Source: Streptomyces sp. P9-A4 (GTDB lineage: Bacteria > Actinomycetota > Actinomycetes > Streptomycetales > Streptomycetaceae). Taken from it: a stretch of 64,000 nt of DNA. The position numbers and the translations under genes are program-made. The stretch covers positions 4,536,501 to 4,600,500 of the forward strand of contig NZ_JAZIFY010000001.1 of the NCBI RefSeq assembly GCF_036634195.1, given 5' to 3'. Below, in pieces: positions 36,221 through 45,900 of this stretch. The stretch's first letter is position 1; each line of letters begins with the position of its first letter. The notes beneath the pieces were generated by a model. It searched no databases and had not been told where the DNA came from. It saw only the letters and a program-made list of their open reading frames with translations.

Positions 36221-36712
36221 CTACGCGGCGGCCTTCCTGGCGCCGGAGAAGGCGGCGAAGGCGGCGAGGGCGAAGAACAGGAACGTGAGCGGGTCCAGGT
36301 CTTCCTTCCAGGCCTCGGTGAGCAGGTCGAAGTGCTCGAAGAAGATCTCGGTGGCGGAGGCGTTCAGCTGCTTGGCGCCGATGATCGAGAGGGCGACCAG
36401 CTGGCCGAGGTACACCGAGCCGAGCGAGAGCACGGCGCTGACCACGGACAGCACGGGGTTGCTGCCGCCGGCCTTGCCCGCCGCGAAGCCGATGAGGAAG
36501 CCGACGCCGACGGCGGCCCAGCCGATCTCGCGCTCGACGGCGCCGGCGATGCCGCCGTACACCCCGCCCGCGACGAGCGCCGCGACCAGGGCGGCCACCA
36601 GGCCGAGACCCACGTTGCCGCGGGCCGGGGCGGGCGGCGGGGCCATCGGGTAGGGCTGGGGCGCGGCGCCTTCGGCGAAGGGATTGCCGGGCGGCGGAAC
36701 GGGCTGAGACAT
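36221..36712 (-). CDS. Membrane protein with Pro-rich N-terminus, function unknown
   Basis: A 163-residue protein (MSQPVPPPGNPFAEG). After a Pro/Ala-rich ~40-residue start it has hydrophobic segments near 46-65 (LGLVAALVAALVAGG), 75-95, 100-125, and a last segment near the C-terminus (FLFFALAAFAAFSGARK) after an amphipathic stretch FFEHFDLLTEAWKED. I recognise no family. ATG 36712 is preferred over 36757. Confidence 0.75.
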   Translation of the reverse strand: MSQPVPPPGNPFAEGAAPQPYPMAPPPAPARGNVGLGLVAALVAALVAGGVYGGIAGAVEREIGWAAVGVGFLIGFAAGKAGGSNPVLSVVSAVLSLGSVYLGQLVALSIIGAKQLNASATEIFFEHFDLLTEAWKEDLDPLTFLFFALAAFAAFSGARKAAA

Positions 36713-36802
36713 GGTGGTGATCCCCCTGGGACACATGGCGCACGTGTGTGCGAACAAGAGCCCGGAGACTAACAGCCCGGTCCGACACCCGCCCGGGAGA
36801 TC

Positions 36803-38044
36803 TCAGAGGCGGTGGGCCGAGCCCGTGGGGGTGGCGCCCCGGGTGTCGAGGAGGAGCTGGGCCTTGACCGAGAGGCCCTGGAGGTCGTACGTGCGGTGCT
36901 GCTGGAGCAGCACCGTCAGATCGGCGTGGGCGGCGGCCTCGTAGAGGGAGTCCGCGCGCGGGACGGGGAGTTCCCGGACGCGCCAGTCGGGGACGTGCGG
37001 GTCGTGGTAGCTGACGGCCGCGCCCAGGTCCATCAGACGCCGGGCGATCTCGTCGGCGGGGGAGCCCTGGCGGTCGGGGAGGTCGGGCTTGTAGGTGATG
37101 CCGAGGAGCAGGACGCGGGCCCCGCGGGCCGACTTGCCGTGCTCGTTGAGAAGGGTGGCGGCGCGCTGGACGACGTACTGCGGCATGCGCTCGTTGACCT
37201 GCCCGGCGAGTTCGACCAGCCGGAGCGGGCGGTGGGCGCCGACGGTGTCGACGGGGACGCCGTGGCCGCCCACCCCCGGGCCCGGCCGGAAGGCCTGGAA
37301 GCCGAAGGGCTTGGTCTCGGCGCAGCGGATGACGTCCCAGAGGTCGACGCCGAGTTCGTGGCAGAGCACCGCCATCTCGTTGACCAGGGCGATGTTGACG
37401 TGCCGGAAGTTGGTCTCGAGGAGCTTGACCGTCTCCGCCTCGCGGGGGCCACGCGCGCGTACCACCTTGTCGGTGAGCCGGCCGTAGAAGGCGGCCGCCG
37501 ATTCGGTGCAGGCCGGGGTGAGGCCGCCGATGACCTTGGGGGTGCCGGCGAAGCCGTGGGTGCGGCTGCCGGGGTCGAGGCGGCCGGGGGAGTACGCGAG
37601 GTGGAAGTCGCGGCCGGCGCGGAGGCCCGAGCCCTCTTCGAGGAGGTCGCGGAGCAGGCCCTCGGTGGTGCCGGGCGGGACGGGCGACTCCAGGAGGACG
37701 GTGGTGTGGGGGCGCAGCCGGGCGGCGAGCGCGCGGGCCGCGTCGGTCACGGTGGTGAGGTCGAGGGTGCGGTCGGGGGCGAGGGGGGTCGGGGCGCAGA
37801 TGACGGCGGTGCGGACCCGGCCGAGTTCGGTGGGGTCGGCGGTCGGCCGGAAGCGCCCGGAGAGCATCCGGCGGATCTCCGGGACGGTGAGGGAGCCGTC
37901 GACCGGGGACCGGCCCGCGGCGAGATCGGCGACGGGCCGGGGGTCGGTGTCGTAGCCGATGGTGTCGACGCCTGCGGCGGCGGCGGCCTGGGCGAGAGGG
38001 AGTCCGTGGTGGCCGAGGCCGATGACGGCGAGATCAGCGGGCAT
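36803..38044 (-). CDS. UDP-sugar/NDP-sugar dehydrogenase-like protein with Gly at the catalytic Cys position
   Basis: A 413-residue WecC-type protein: N-terminal NAD fold (LAVIGLGHHGLPLAQAAAAAG), central helical domain (ETVKLLETNFRHVNIALVNEM) and C-terminal fold (RVLLLGITYKPDLPD, LMDLGAAVSYHDPHVP). The catalytic loop normally reads GPGVGGHCIPVDP; here it is GPGVGGHGVPVDT, with codon GGC giving Gly262 instead of Cys (TGC). The protein therefore looks unable to make the thioester for aldehyde-to-acid oxidation. A GTG at 38080 could add 12 residues. It is divergent from glpD. Confidence 0.85.
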   Translation of the reverse strand: MPADLAVIGLGHHGLPLAQAAAAAGVDTIGYDTDPRPVADLAAGRSPVDGSLTVPEIRRMLSGRFRPTADPTELGRVRTAVICAPTPLAPDRTLDLTTVTDAARALAARLRPHTTVLLESPVPPGTTEGLLRDLLEEGSGLRAGRDFHLAYSPGRLDPGSRTHGFAGTPKVIGGLTPACTESAAAFYGRLTDKVVRARGPREAETVKLLETNFRHVNIALVNEMAVLCHELGVDLWDVIRCAETKPFGFQAFRPGPGVGGHGVPVDTVGAHRPLRLVELAGQVNERMPQYVVQRAATLLNEHGKSARGARVLLLGITYKPDLPDRQGSPADEIARRLMDLGAAVSYHDPHVPDWRVRELPVPRADSLYEAAAHADLTVLLQQHRTYDLQGLSVKAQLLLDTRGATPTGSAHRL

Positions 38045-38353
38045 GGAGGTGGACCGTCCTTCCCAGTAGCCGGAGGGCACGCGCGGCGCAAGCCCGGTGG
38101 ACAGAAGGGGTCGAGCGCAATGTCAGACTAGGCGTAAATATGACCGATATGCCGCATTGTGGGGCCGAAGGTCATCGAGTGTTATCCACAGGTCGGCGGC
38201 GAGGCGGTGGCTGAAGTCGCCGGGGCGGGACAGAATCGAGCTGTGAGCCGGACCACACGCGGTCCGGTTCGCGTGTCGGTGAGAAGCGAACGACGCGCGA
38301 CGACGAGGACGACAGGGACTACGGGAACGACAGGAACGACGGGAGCCGCAGCC
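38045..38353. promoter_or_regulatory. Divergent gap between the NDP-sugar dehydrogenase and glpD (309 bp)
   Basis: The gap holds the second copy of the element seen at whiD (38121-38144), a perfect TTATCCACA DnaA-box sequence (38182-38190) and a run of near-repeats of GGGAACGACAGGAACGAC type (38305-38345) just before the glpD GTG. There is no convincing gene in it. Confidence 0.6.
38121..38144 (-). promoter_or_regulatory. Conserved element upstream of the NDP-sugar dehydrogenase (copy B)
   Basis: Carries the same GTAAATATGAC core, TAG and TGTC blocks and offsets as 31429-31452. It lies 77 bp upstream of the dehydrogenase ATG. On the plus strand it could also serve glpD. Confidence 0.45.
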
Positions 38354-40060
38354 GTGAGGACAGCGACACTGGGACCCGCCGAGCGCACCGAGGCGCTCGC
38401 GGCCATGGCCGAGCGTGAGTTGGACGTGCTGGTCGTCGGCGCCGGAGTGGTCGGCGCGGGGACCGCCCTCGACGCCGTCACGAGAGGGCTCTCCACCGGC
38501 ATCGTCGAGGCCCGCGACTGGGCCTCCGGCACCTCCAGCCGGTCCAGCAAGCTCATCCACGGCGGCCTGCGCTATCTGGAGATGCTGGACTTCGCCCTGG
38601 TCAGAGAAGCCCTCAAGGAGCGCGGTCTGCTCCTGGAGCGGCTCGCACCCCATCTGGTGAAGCCGGTCCCGTTCCTCTATCCGCTCCAGCACAAGGGCTG
38701 GGAGCGGTTCTACGCGGGCTCCGGCGTCGCGCTGTACGACGCGATGTCGCTCTCCTCCGGCCACGGCCGGGGCCTCCCCGTCCACCGGCACCTCTCCCGG
38801 CGCTCGGCCCTGCGGGTCGCCCCCTGCCTGCGGAAGGACGCGCTCGTCGGCGCCCTCCAGTACTACGACGCCCAGATGGACGACGCCCGCTTCGTCACCA
38901 CCCTCGTGCGCACCGCCGCCTCCTACGGCGCCAGGGCCGCGAGCCGGGCCCGCGTCACCGGCTTCCTGCGCGAGGGCGAGCGGGTCGTCGGCGCGCGCGT
39001 CCAGGACGTCGAGGCCGGTCTCGCGTACGAGATCCGGGCCAAGCAGATCGTCAACGCCACCGGGGTGTGGACCGACGACACCCAGGCCCTCATCGGCGAG
39101 CGCGGCCAGTTCCACGTCCGCGCCTCCAAGGGCATCCACCTCGTCGTCCCCAAGGACCGGATCCACTCGACCACCGGACTCATCCTGCGCACCGAGAAGT
39201 CCGTTCTCTTCGTGATCCCCTGGGGCCGCCACTGGATCGTCGGCACCACGGACACCGAGTGGGACCTCGACAAGGCCCACCCCGCCGCGTCCAGCGCCGA
39301 CATCGACTACCTCCTTGAGCATGTGAACACCGTGCTCTCCACGCCCCTCACCCGCGACGACGTCCAGGGCGTCTACGCGGGCCTGCGGCCCCTGCTCGCC
39401 GGCGAGTCGGACGCCACGAGCAAGCTCTCGCGCGAGCACACTGTCGCCCACCCCGTCCCCGGCCTCGTCGTGGTGGCAGGCGGCAAGTACACGACGTACC
39501 GCGTCATGGCGAAGGACGCCGTCGACGAGGCCGTGCACGGCCTCGATCAGCGCGTCGCCCCCTGCGTCACCGAGGACACCCCGCTCCTCGGCGCCGAGGG
39601 CTATCGGGCCCTGTGGAACGCGCGGGCCAGGATCGCCGCGCGCACCGGCCTCCACGTCGTCCGCGTCGAGCACCTCCTCAACCGCTACGGCTCCCTGACG
39701 GAGCAGATCCTCGACCTCGTCGCCGAGGATCCCGCCCTGGGCGAACCGCTCGCGGCGGCCGACGACTACCTGCGCGCCGAGATCGTCTACGCCGCCTCGC
39801 ACGAGGGCGCCCGCCACCTCGACGACGTCCTCACCCGGCGGACCAGGATCTCCATCGAGACCTTCGACCGGGGCACCCGCAGCGCCCGCGAGTGCGCCGA
39901 GCTGATGGCGCCCGTCCTCGGCTGGGACGACCGGCAGATCGAGAAGGAGGTCGAGCACTACGAGAAGCGGGTCGAGGCGGAGCGCGAGTCGCAGCGGCAG
40001 CCCGACGACCTGACGGCCGACGCGGCGCGGCTCGGGGCGCCGGACATCGTGCCGATCTGA
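38354..40060 (+). CDS. glpD: Glycerol-3-phosphate dehydrogenase (FAD)
   Basis: A 568-residue membrane-associated flavoprotein that oxidises sn-glycerol-3-phosphate to dihydroxyacetone phosphate. It has LDVLVVGAGVVGAGTALDAV, SSKLIHGGLRYLE, KGIHLVVPKDR and GVYAGLRPLL, which are GlpD landmarks. The C-terminal domain (RYGSLTEQILDLV) is complete. GTG 38354 with a CGGGAG ribosome site gives a standard-length enzyme; the longer open frame upstream reads repetitive DNA. Confidence 0.93.
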   Translation: MRTATLGPAERTEALAAMAERELDVLVVGAGVVGAGTALDAVTRGLSTGIVEARDWASGTSSRSSKLIHGGLRYLEMLDFALVREALKERGLLLERLAPHLVKPVPFLYPLQHKGWERFYAGSGVALYDAMSLSSGHGRGLPVHRHLSRRSALRVAPCLRKDALVGALQYYDAQMDDARFVTTLVRTAASYGARAASRARVTGFLREGERVVGARVQDVEAGLAYEIRAKQIVNATGVWTDDTQALIGERGQFHVRASKGIHLVVPKDRIHSTTGLILRTEKSVLFVIPWGRHWIVGTTDTEWDLDKAHPAASSADIDYLLEHVNTVLSTPLTRDDVQGVYAGLRPLLAGESDATSKLSREHTVAHPVPGLVVVAGGKYTTYRVMAKDAVDEAVHGLDQRVAPCVTEDTPLLGAEGYRALWNARARIAARTGLHVVRVEHLLNRYGSLTEQILDLVAEDPALGEPLAAADDYLRAEIVYAASHEGARHLDDVLTRRTRISIETFDRGTRSARECAELMAPVLGWDDRQIEKEVEHYEKRVEAERESQRQPDDLTADAARLGAPDIVPI

Positions 40061-40250
40061 CAGTACGTCCGGGTCGCCCGATTCCGGTGGGAACCTGGGG
40101 GGTGTGCGGGGGCGTCGTCATCCCGGAGTACGGACCCGGGGGCGCCACCCGTCCCGAGGTGAGGGACAATGGGCTCTCTTCCAGGGCGGGTTACCGCATC
40201 GCGCGGGAAGCGGCAGACGCGGCGAAGATCAGGGATCGCAGAGGGGACGC

Positions 40251-42758
40251 ATGTCGGAGGCGGAGCAGTCGCGGGACACGGCGAAGGACCCCAGGCGGGA
40301 CGCCGCCGCGGGGGCCGCGACCGACGGCGACCGAGGAGTGGTCCCGGCAGCGCGTGAGCCTGAGCGGGACGTACGGGACGCGGACGAGGACGCGCAGGTC
40401 AGCCGGGGTGCGCGAGACTCGGAGGACGGGCGCGGGAGCGATCCGGAGCCCAGGTCGGAACCGAAGCCGGGGCTTGACTCGGGGCCGGGCTCGGAGCCCG
40501 GGTCGGCGTCGGGGCCGGGATCGGCGCCCGAGTCGGCGTCGGGCCCCGAGGGCGCTAAGGGCCCTCAGGACGTGCCGTCTGACGGTGCTAAGGGCCCTCA
40601 GGACGTGCCGTCTGACGGTGCGACGGGTCCGGCGGGATCCGGCACCGGGACCGGAGCCGGCGGTGGTGGCGACGATGCCGCCCTGGCCGGGCGGCTGCGG
40701 GGGACCGAGCCGTCGACCGGGCGGGCCGGGTTCGGCGCCGGGGACGGCGACGGCGGGAGCGACCGCCGGTCGGCACCGGGCGCGGCCTCCGCGCGCGGCA
40801 CCGGCGGAGACCGGATGCGCAAGGCCGCGGCCGGCGAAGGCCGGCTGCTCGCGGGCCGCTACCGCCTCGGCGCGGTCCTCGGGCGCGGCGGCATGGGCAC
40901 GGTGTGGCGCGCGGTCGACGAGACCCTCGGCCGTACCGTCGCGGTCAAGGAACTCCGCTTCCCCACCAGCATCGACGACGACGAGAAGCGACGCCTCATC
41001 ACCCGGACCCTGCGCGAGGCCAAGGCCATCGCCCGGATCCGCAACAACGGCGCCGTGACCGTGTACGACGTCGTCGACGAGGACGACCGTCCGTGGATCG
41101 TCATGGAACTCATCGAGGGCAAGTCCCTCGCGGACGCCGTGCGCGAGGACGGCACCCTCACGCCTCGGCGCGCCGCCGAGGTCGGCCTCGCCATCCTCGA
41201 CGTGCTGCGCTCGGCCCACCGCGAGGGCATCCTGCACCGCGACGTGAAGCCGTCCAACGTGCTGATCGCCGAGGACGGCCGGGTCGTCCTCACCGACTTC
41301 GGCATCGCCCAGGTGGAGGGCGACCCCTCGATCACCTCCACCGGCATGCTCGTCGGCGCCCCCTCGTACATCTCCCCGGAGCGCGCCCGCGGCCACAAGC
41401 CCGGCCCCGCCGCGGACATGTGGTCGCTCGGCGGCCTGATCTACGCGGCGGTCGAGGGCAGCCCGCCGTACGACAAGGGTTCCGCCATCGCCACCCTCAC
41501 GGCGGTGATGACCGAGCCGGTCGACCCGCCGAAGAACGCGGGACCCGAGCTGGAGAAGGTCATCTACGGCCTGCTCGCCAAGGATCCCGCCCAGCGGCTC
41601 GACGACGCCGGCGCGCGCGTGCTGCTGCGCGCCGTGCTCGACGCTCCCGCGGCGGCGCCCCAGGTCTCGCCCGAGGTCACCAGGGTCGTACCGCTGCCGC
41701 CCCGCCCCGAGGGGACTCCGGGGGCGCCGGTGGGACCGGCGGCACCCGCGGCCGGCCAGGACAGGACGACCGACGCCGCCGACCGGATGCGGGGCGCCCT
41801 GAAGTCCGTACGCAACGCGGCGGCCTCGGTGAAGCCCGAATCCACGCCGGTGGCGCACGGGAACGCACACGCGGGCGCGGGCTCCGCGCAGCAGCGGGGC
41901 ACCGGCCGGCCGGCCCCGGCGCGCGCCCCGCTCACCGATGTCGTGCCGCGCCGCACGCTGGTGATCATCGCCGCCGTCGTGGTGCTCGCCCTGCTCGGGA
42001 CGATCCTCGCGGTCTCTCTCGGCGGTGGCGACGAGGGCGACCAGGGCAAGGGCGACGGGGGCACCACCTCCTCGGCCGGTGCCTCGGCCGGCGGTGACGG
42101 CTCCGGCGGCGCCGGAGCGGACGGCGGCAAGGGACAGACCTCCGGCGGCCCCGGCCAGCAGGGCGGCGTGCAGCCGGGGGACAGCGGATCCAACGGTTCG
42201 ACGGGCGCGAACGGCACCACCGGCGCCACGAACGGGGCCAACGGGACGAACGGCAACGGCGTCACGCCGTCCGGGAAGCCCGGCGGCGCGGGCGCGCAAC
42301 TGCCCGCCGGCTACACCCTCGTCACCAGCGACCGCTTCCACTTCTCGATGGCGATGCCCTCGACCTTCCGGGTCCGCTCGATACCGGGCTACAGCGGTGG
42401 CGGGATATTCAGCGAGAGCGGCGGCTTCCCGCGCATCCAGGTCGACTTCAACGGCAGCCCGAAGGACGACGCGGCGAGCGCCTGGGAGCTGGGCAAGATC
42501 GGCGTCGCCGCCACCAGCAAGAACTACAAGCACTTCGGCATCAGGACCGTCTCGTACAAGGGCTACCCGACCGTCGCGGACTGGGAGTTCGAGCGGACCC
42601 AGCAGGGCATGACCGTCCATGTGCTCAACCGCGGCTTCAAGGTGGACGCCAAGCGCGGCTACTCCATCATGATCAGCTGCAAGGCGGACGAGTGGAACGG
42701 CGCGGAGTGCCGGACGCTGCGGGAGACGGCGTTCGCTACGTTCAGCCCCAAGGACTGA
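40251..42758 (+). CDS. Membrane Ser/Thr protein kinase with long acidic N-terminus (active type)
   Basis: An 835-residue kinase. Residues 1-~200 are disordered, acidic and Pro/Gly-rich, with a perfect 33-bp tandem repeat giving two AKGPQDVPSDG units. The kinase domain follows: GRGGMG near 211, VAVKELRF (Lys), HRDVKPSNVL near 329-338 (Asp331), DFGIAQ, APE-like SYISPERARG. A membrane segment (RRTLVIIAAVVVLALLGTIL) at ~568-590 separates a ~245-residue outer part: Gly/Thr/Asn-rich stalk then a compact domain with MAMPSTFRVRSIPGYSG and ISCKADEWNGAECR. Confidence 0.92.
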   Translation: MSEAEQSRDTAKDPRRDAAAGAATDGDRGVVPAAREPERDVRDADEDAQVSRGARDSEDGRGSDPEPRSEPKPGLDSGPGSEPGSASGPGSAPESASGPEGAKGPQDVPSDGAKGPQDVPSDGATGPAGSGTGTGAGGGGDDAALAGRLRGTEPSTGRAGFGAGDGDGGSDRRSAPGAASARGTGGDRMRKAAAGEGRLLAGRYRLGAVLGRGGMGTVWRAVDETLGRTVAVKELRFPTSIDDDEKRRLITRTLREAKAIARIRNNGAVTVYDVVDEDDRPWIVMELIEGKSLADAVREDGTLTPRRAAEVGLAILDVLRSAHREGILHRDVKPSNVLIAEDGRVVLTDFGIAQVEGDPSITSTGMLVGAPSYISPERARGHKPGPAADMWSLGGLIYAAVEGSPPYDKGSAIATLTAVMTEPVDPPKNAGPELEKVIYGLLAKDPAQRLDDAGARVLLRAVLDAPAAAPQVSPEVTRVVPLPPRPEGTPGAPVGPAAPAAGQDRTTDAADRMRGALKSVRNAAASVKPESTPVAHGNAHAGAGSAQQRGTGRPAPARAPLTDVVPRRTLVIIAAVVVLALLGTILAVSLGGGDEGDQGKGDGGTTSSAGASAGGDGSGGAGADGGKGQTSGGPGQQGGVQPGDSGSNGSTGANGTTGATNGANGTNGNGVTPSGKPGGAGAQLPAGYTLVTSDRFHFSMAMPSTFRVRSIPGYSGGGIFSESGGFPRIQVDFNGSPKDDAASAWELGKIGVAATSKNYKHFGIRTVSYKGYPTVADWEFERTQQGMTVHVLNRGFKVDAKRGYSIMISCKADEWNGAECRTLRETAFATFSPKD
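40554..40619 (+). repeat. Perfect 33-bp tandem duplication inside the kinase gene
   Basis: Two identical 33-base units (40554-40586 and 40587-40619) encode AKGPQDVPSDG twice. Because the length is 11 codons the frame is kept. It looks like a recent slippage event in the disordered N-terminus. Confidence 0.92.
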
Positions 42759-42926
42759 CCGCCGGGCCGTATCGTGAGAGTTCGAGGACCGTACGAAGTC
42801 GAACAGAGCCGTTGACTGCACGGTGCCGGACCGAATGTGACCGACTCGCGTGACCCCGTACGACCCCGAGCGGTCGGCGGGGTCCGGGGGGCCACGGGGG
42901 ACAGCGTGCGCGCGTGGGGAGGCGTC

Positions 42927-45900
42927 GTGGACGACTACGCGGGAAGGGTGCTGGCGGACCGCTACCGCCTGCCGCTGCCGCCGGTGGACGCGGACGCGGA
43001 CGCGGACGTGTACGACCTGGCCGAGACACGGGCCTTCGACACCTACAGCGGTCAGGAGGTCCTGGTCCGCCAGGTGCCGCTGCCGGAGTTCGTCGACGCC
43101 GAGGTGCTCGACGGCGAGGGCGGTGCCGCAGGCTCGCACGGCAGTGCGGGGCGGGCCACTCGCCGCCCTGCCGAGCCCGTCGTACGCCGGGCGATAGAGG
43201 CGGCCCAGGCCGCCGCGCAGATCCCCGACCACCCCCTCCTCGACCAGGTCTTCGACGTCTTCGCGGAGGCCGGCTCGCTGTGGATAGTGAGCGAACGCAT
43301 CGAGGCCCGCCCGCTGGCGGCGCTCCTCGCCGAGCGGCCCCTCAACCCCTACCGGGCCGCCGAGATCGGCGCCGACGTCCTCACCGCCCTGCGTGCCCTC
43401 CACGCCCACGGCTGGGTGCACCGCAACATCACCGCCCGGACCGTACTCGTCTGCGACGACGGCCGGGTGGTCCTCACGGGCCTCGCGGTCGGCGCGGCCG
43501 AGGAGGCCCTCTGCGGATACGCCCCGGTGCCGGACCCGGACGCGGAGCCGCCCGCCCCGGGGTGGGACTCGCCGACGGGGGAGGACGACGAGGACGAGGA
43601 CGCCCCGGGGGACCGGGACGGCTACGGGGACGAGGACGGCTTCGGGGGGTACGGGGCCGAGGGGTACGGCTCCGACGGGCGGGGCGTCCAGGTGTACGGC
43701 GCCGAGGCCTACGGCTCCGACGGGCAGGGTGGCCAGGAGTACGGATCCGAGGAGTACGGCTCCGAGGTCTACGCCTCCGACCTGTACGAGGTGGAGGTCT
43801 ACGAGGAGACCGACGAGCAGGTCCCCTACGGGGCGGCACCGGCCCCGGACCCTGATGTGGTCGGCCCGGACCCGTACGGGCAGGCGCGGACCCCGGACCC
43901 GGACCCGTACGCGGACGTGGAGGTCGACCCGGACCCCGCCCCCGGCACCGTCCCCGACGTGTACGGCGTCGACCCCTACGGGCGGGCCACCCCCGCTCCC
44001 CCCGCCGAGACACAGCCCGCCGCCGCGCCGCCCACCGCCGACGTGCGGGCCGCGCGGGCCGGGGCCATCGCCGCGTACCGGGCCGGGGCCCGTGCCGCCG
44101 CCCGGCTGGGCGAGACCGGGGCGCTCCCCGTCCAGCGGCCCGCGCCGTCCGACCCGCCCGAACTGCCCCCGCCCCCGCCGCCGACGGCCCAGGCGGTCGG
44201 CGCACCCGAGCCGCAGTGGTGGGCCCGGGTGGCGGACGACGACGAGGACGAGGACGACGGCGACGAGCCGCACGGGGACGGTGGTCCGCCGCCCGGCCGG
44301 CCGCCGCGCCTGATGCTGGCCGGCAGCTGGAGCGACGGCCCGCACAGCTCTCGGGACGGCTCGGGACCGATCTCCGCCGGTGGCGGTTCGGGGGGTACGG
44401 GAGGCGCGGGAGGTTCGGGCCCCGGCAGGGGCCCCGTGCTGCCCGGTTCCGGCCGCCCGGCCCTGCCCGCCGGGTACACGGCCGCGACCCCGGACCCCGC
44501 CCGGCTCCCGGTCCCGGCCGGCGCCCGCGAGGACGCGCCGGTCGCGATCCCCGCGCAGGCACACCGCGGTCCCACCACCCGGCTCGCCGCCGAGCGGGCC
44601 CGGCAGACCCGGATCGCGGTCGTCGGCGCCGTCACGGAGCGCTGGGCGCCCGAACAGGCCGGTCCCGTCCACGAGAACTGGCGGCTCGCCCCGCCGATCG
44701 GCCCCGCGACCGACCTGTGGGCGCTCGGCGCGCTCCTCTACCGGGCCGTCCAGGGGCACGCCCCGTACCCGGAGGACAGCGCGGCCGAGCTGGTCCAGCT
44801 GGTCTGCGCCGAGCCGCCCGCCTTCGCGGAGGAGTGCGGGCCGCTGCGCCCGGTCGTGGAGTCGCTGCTGCGTCAGGACCCCACCGAGCGGCCCGACTTC
44901 GAGGAGCTGCGCGGCTGGCTGCGTTCCCTGGTGCGCTCGGCGCCCGAGCCGGAGACGGGAGCCGGAGCCATACCGCTGCCGCCCTTCGACGAGGCACGGC
45001 TGCCGATCGTCCGTCGGCGCGGCGAGCTGGTGCGGCGTCGGCGCGGGGCGGCGGGGGCGGGCCGCCACCGCCACAAGCGCGGCAAGGACGTGCGCCCTCC
45101 GGCCCACCACGAGGACGCCCACGCGTACGAGGCCGACCACGGTCGGGGCGTCGATCACGAACCGGTCGGCCGCGGACGCGCCGAGCATGTACAGCCCGAA
45201 TACCGCGAGGAGTTCCACGAGGAGATCCCGCAGCGCGCCCCCAGGGCCCCCCGTACCGGACGCTCGTCGTCCGCCGGGTCCGACGGCGCCTCGGGCTCGC
45301 CCCGGAACCTCGGCCGTACGCTCCTGATCCTGGTCTTCCTCCTGCTCGGCGGGGCCGTCGCGTACGCCGTCCTCTTCATGCCCGGTGACAAGGAGAAGCC
45401 CGCGGGACCGACCGCGCCCAGCACCGCGGGCCGGCCCCCGGCCACCGCCGGTCAGAGCCCCGGCTCCAACGGCACCACCGCGCCCACGGGCGGTCCTTCG
45501 GCGAAGCCGACCGCGCCGCGCACCACCCCGCCCCCCGCGGATCCTTCGGCGCCCGCGCCCGCCGCCGGATACGCCCTGCGGCAGGACCCGGAGGGCTTCC
45601 GCATCGGGGTGCCGAAGGGGTGGCGGCGCAGCGCCATCAACGACGCCGGTCAAGTGCGGTACACCGGCGGTGACTTCACGATGATCGTCGTGCCCGGCCG
45701 GGACGCCGTCCGGGAGAACGGCTCGGACCCGCTGGAGTACCAGAACTCCAGGGAACGCGAGCTGGACCCGTGGCGCACATCGAGCTGGTCGGGGGCGGAG
45801 AAGACCCGCCGGGTCGACATCGGCAGCACGGCGACGGCCACGGGGAGTTACTGGTGGCTGGACAGCACGGGCCGTCAGGTGTTCGTCCGCAACCTCGCGC

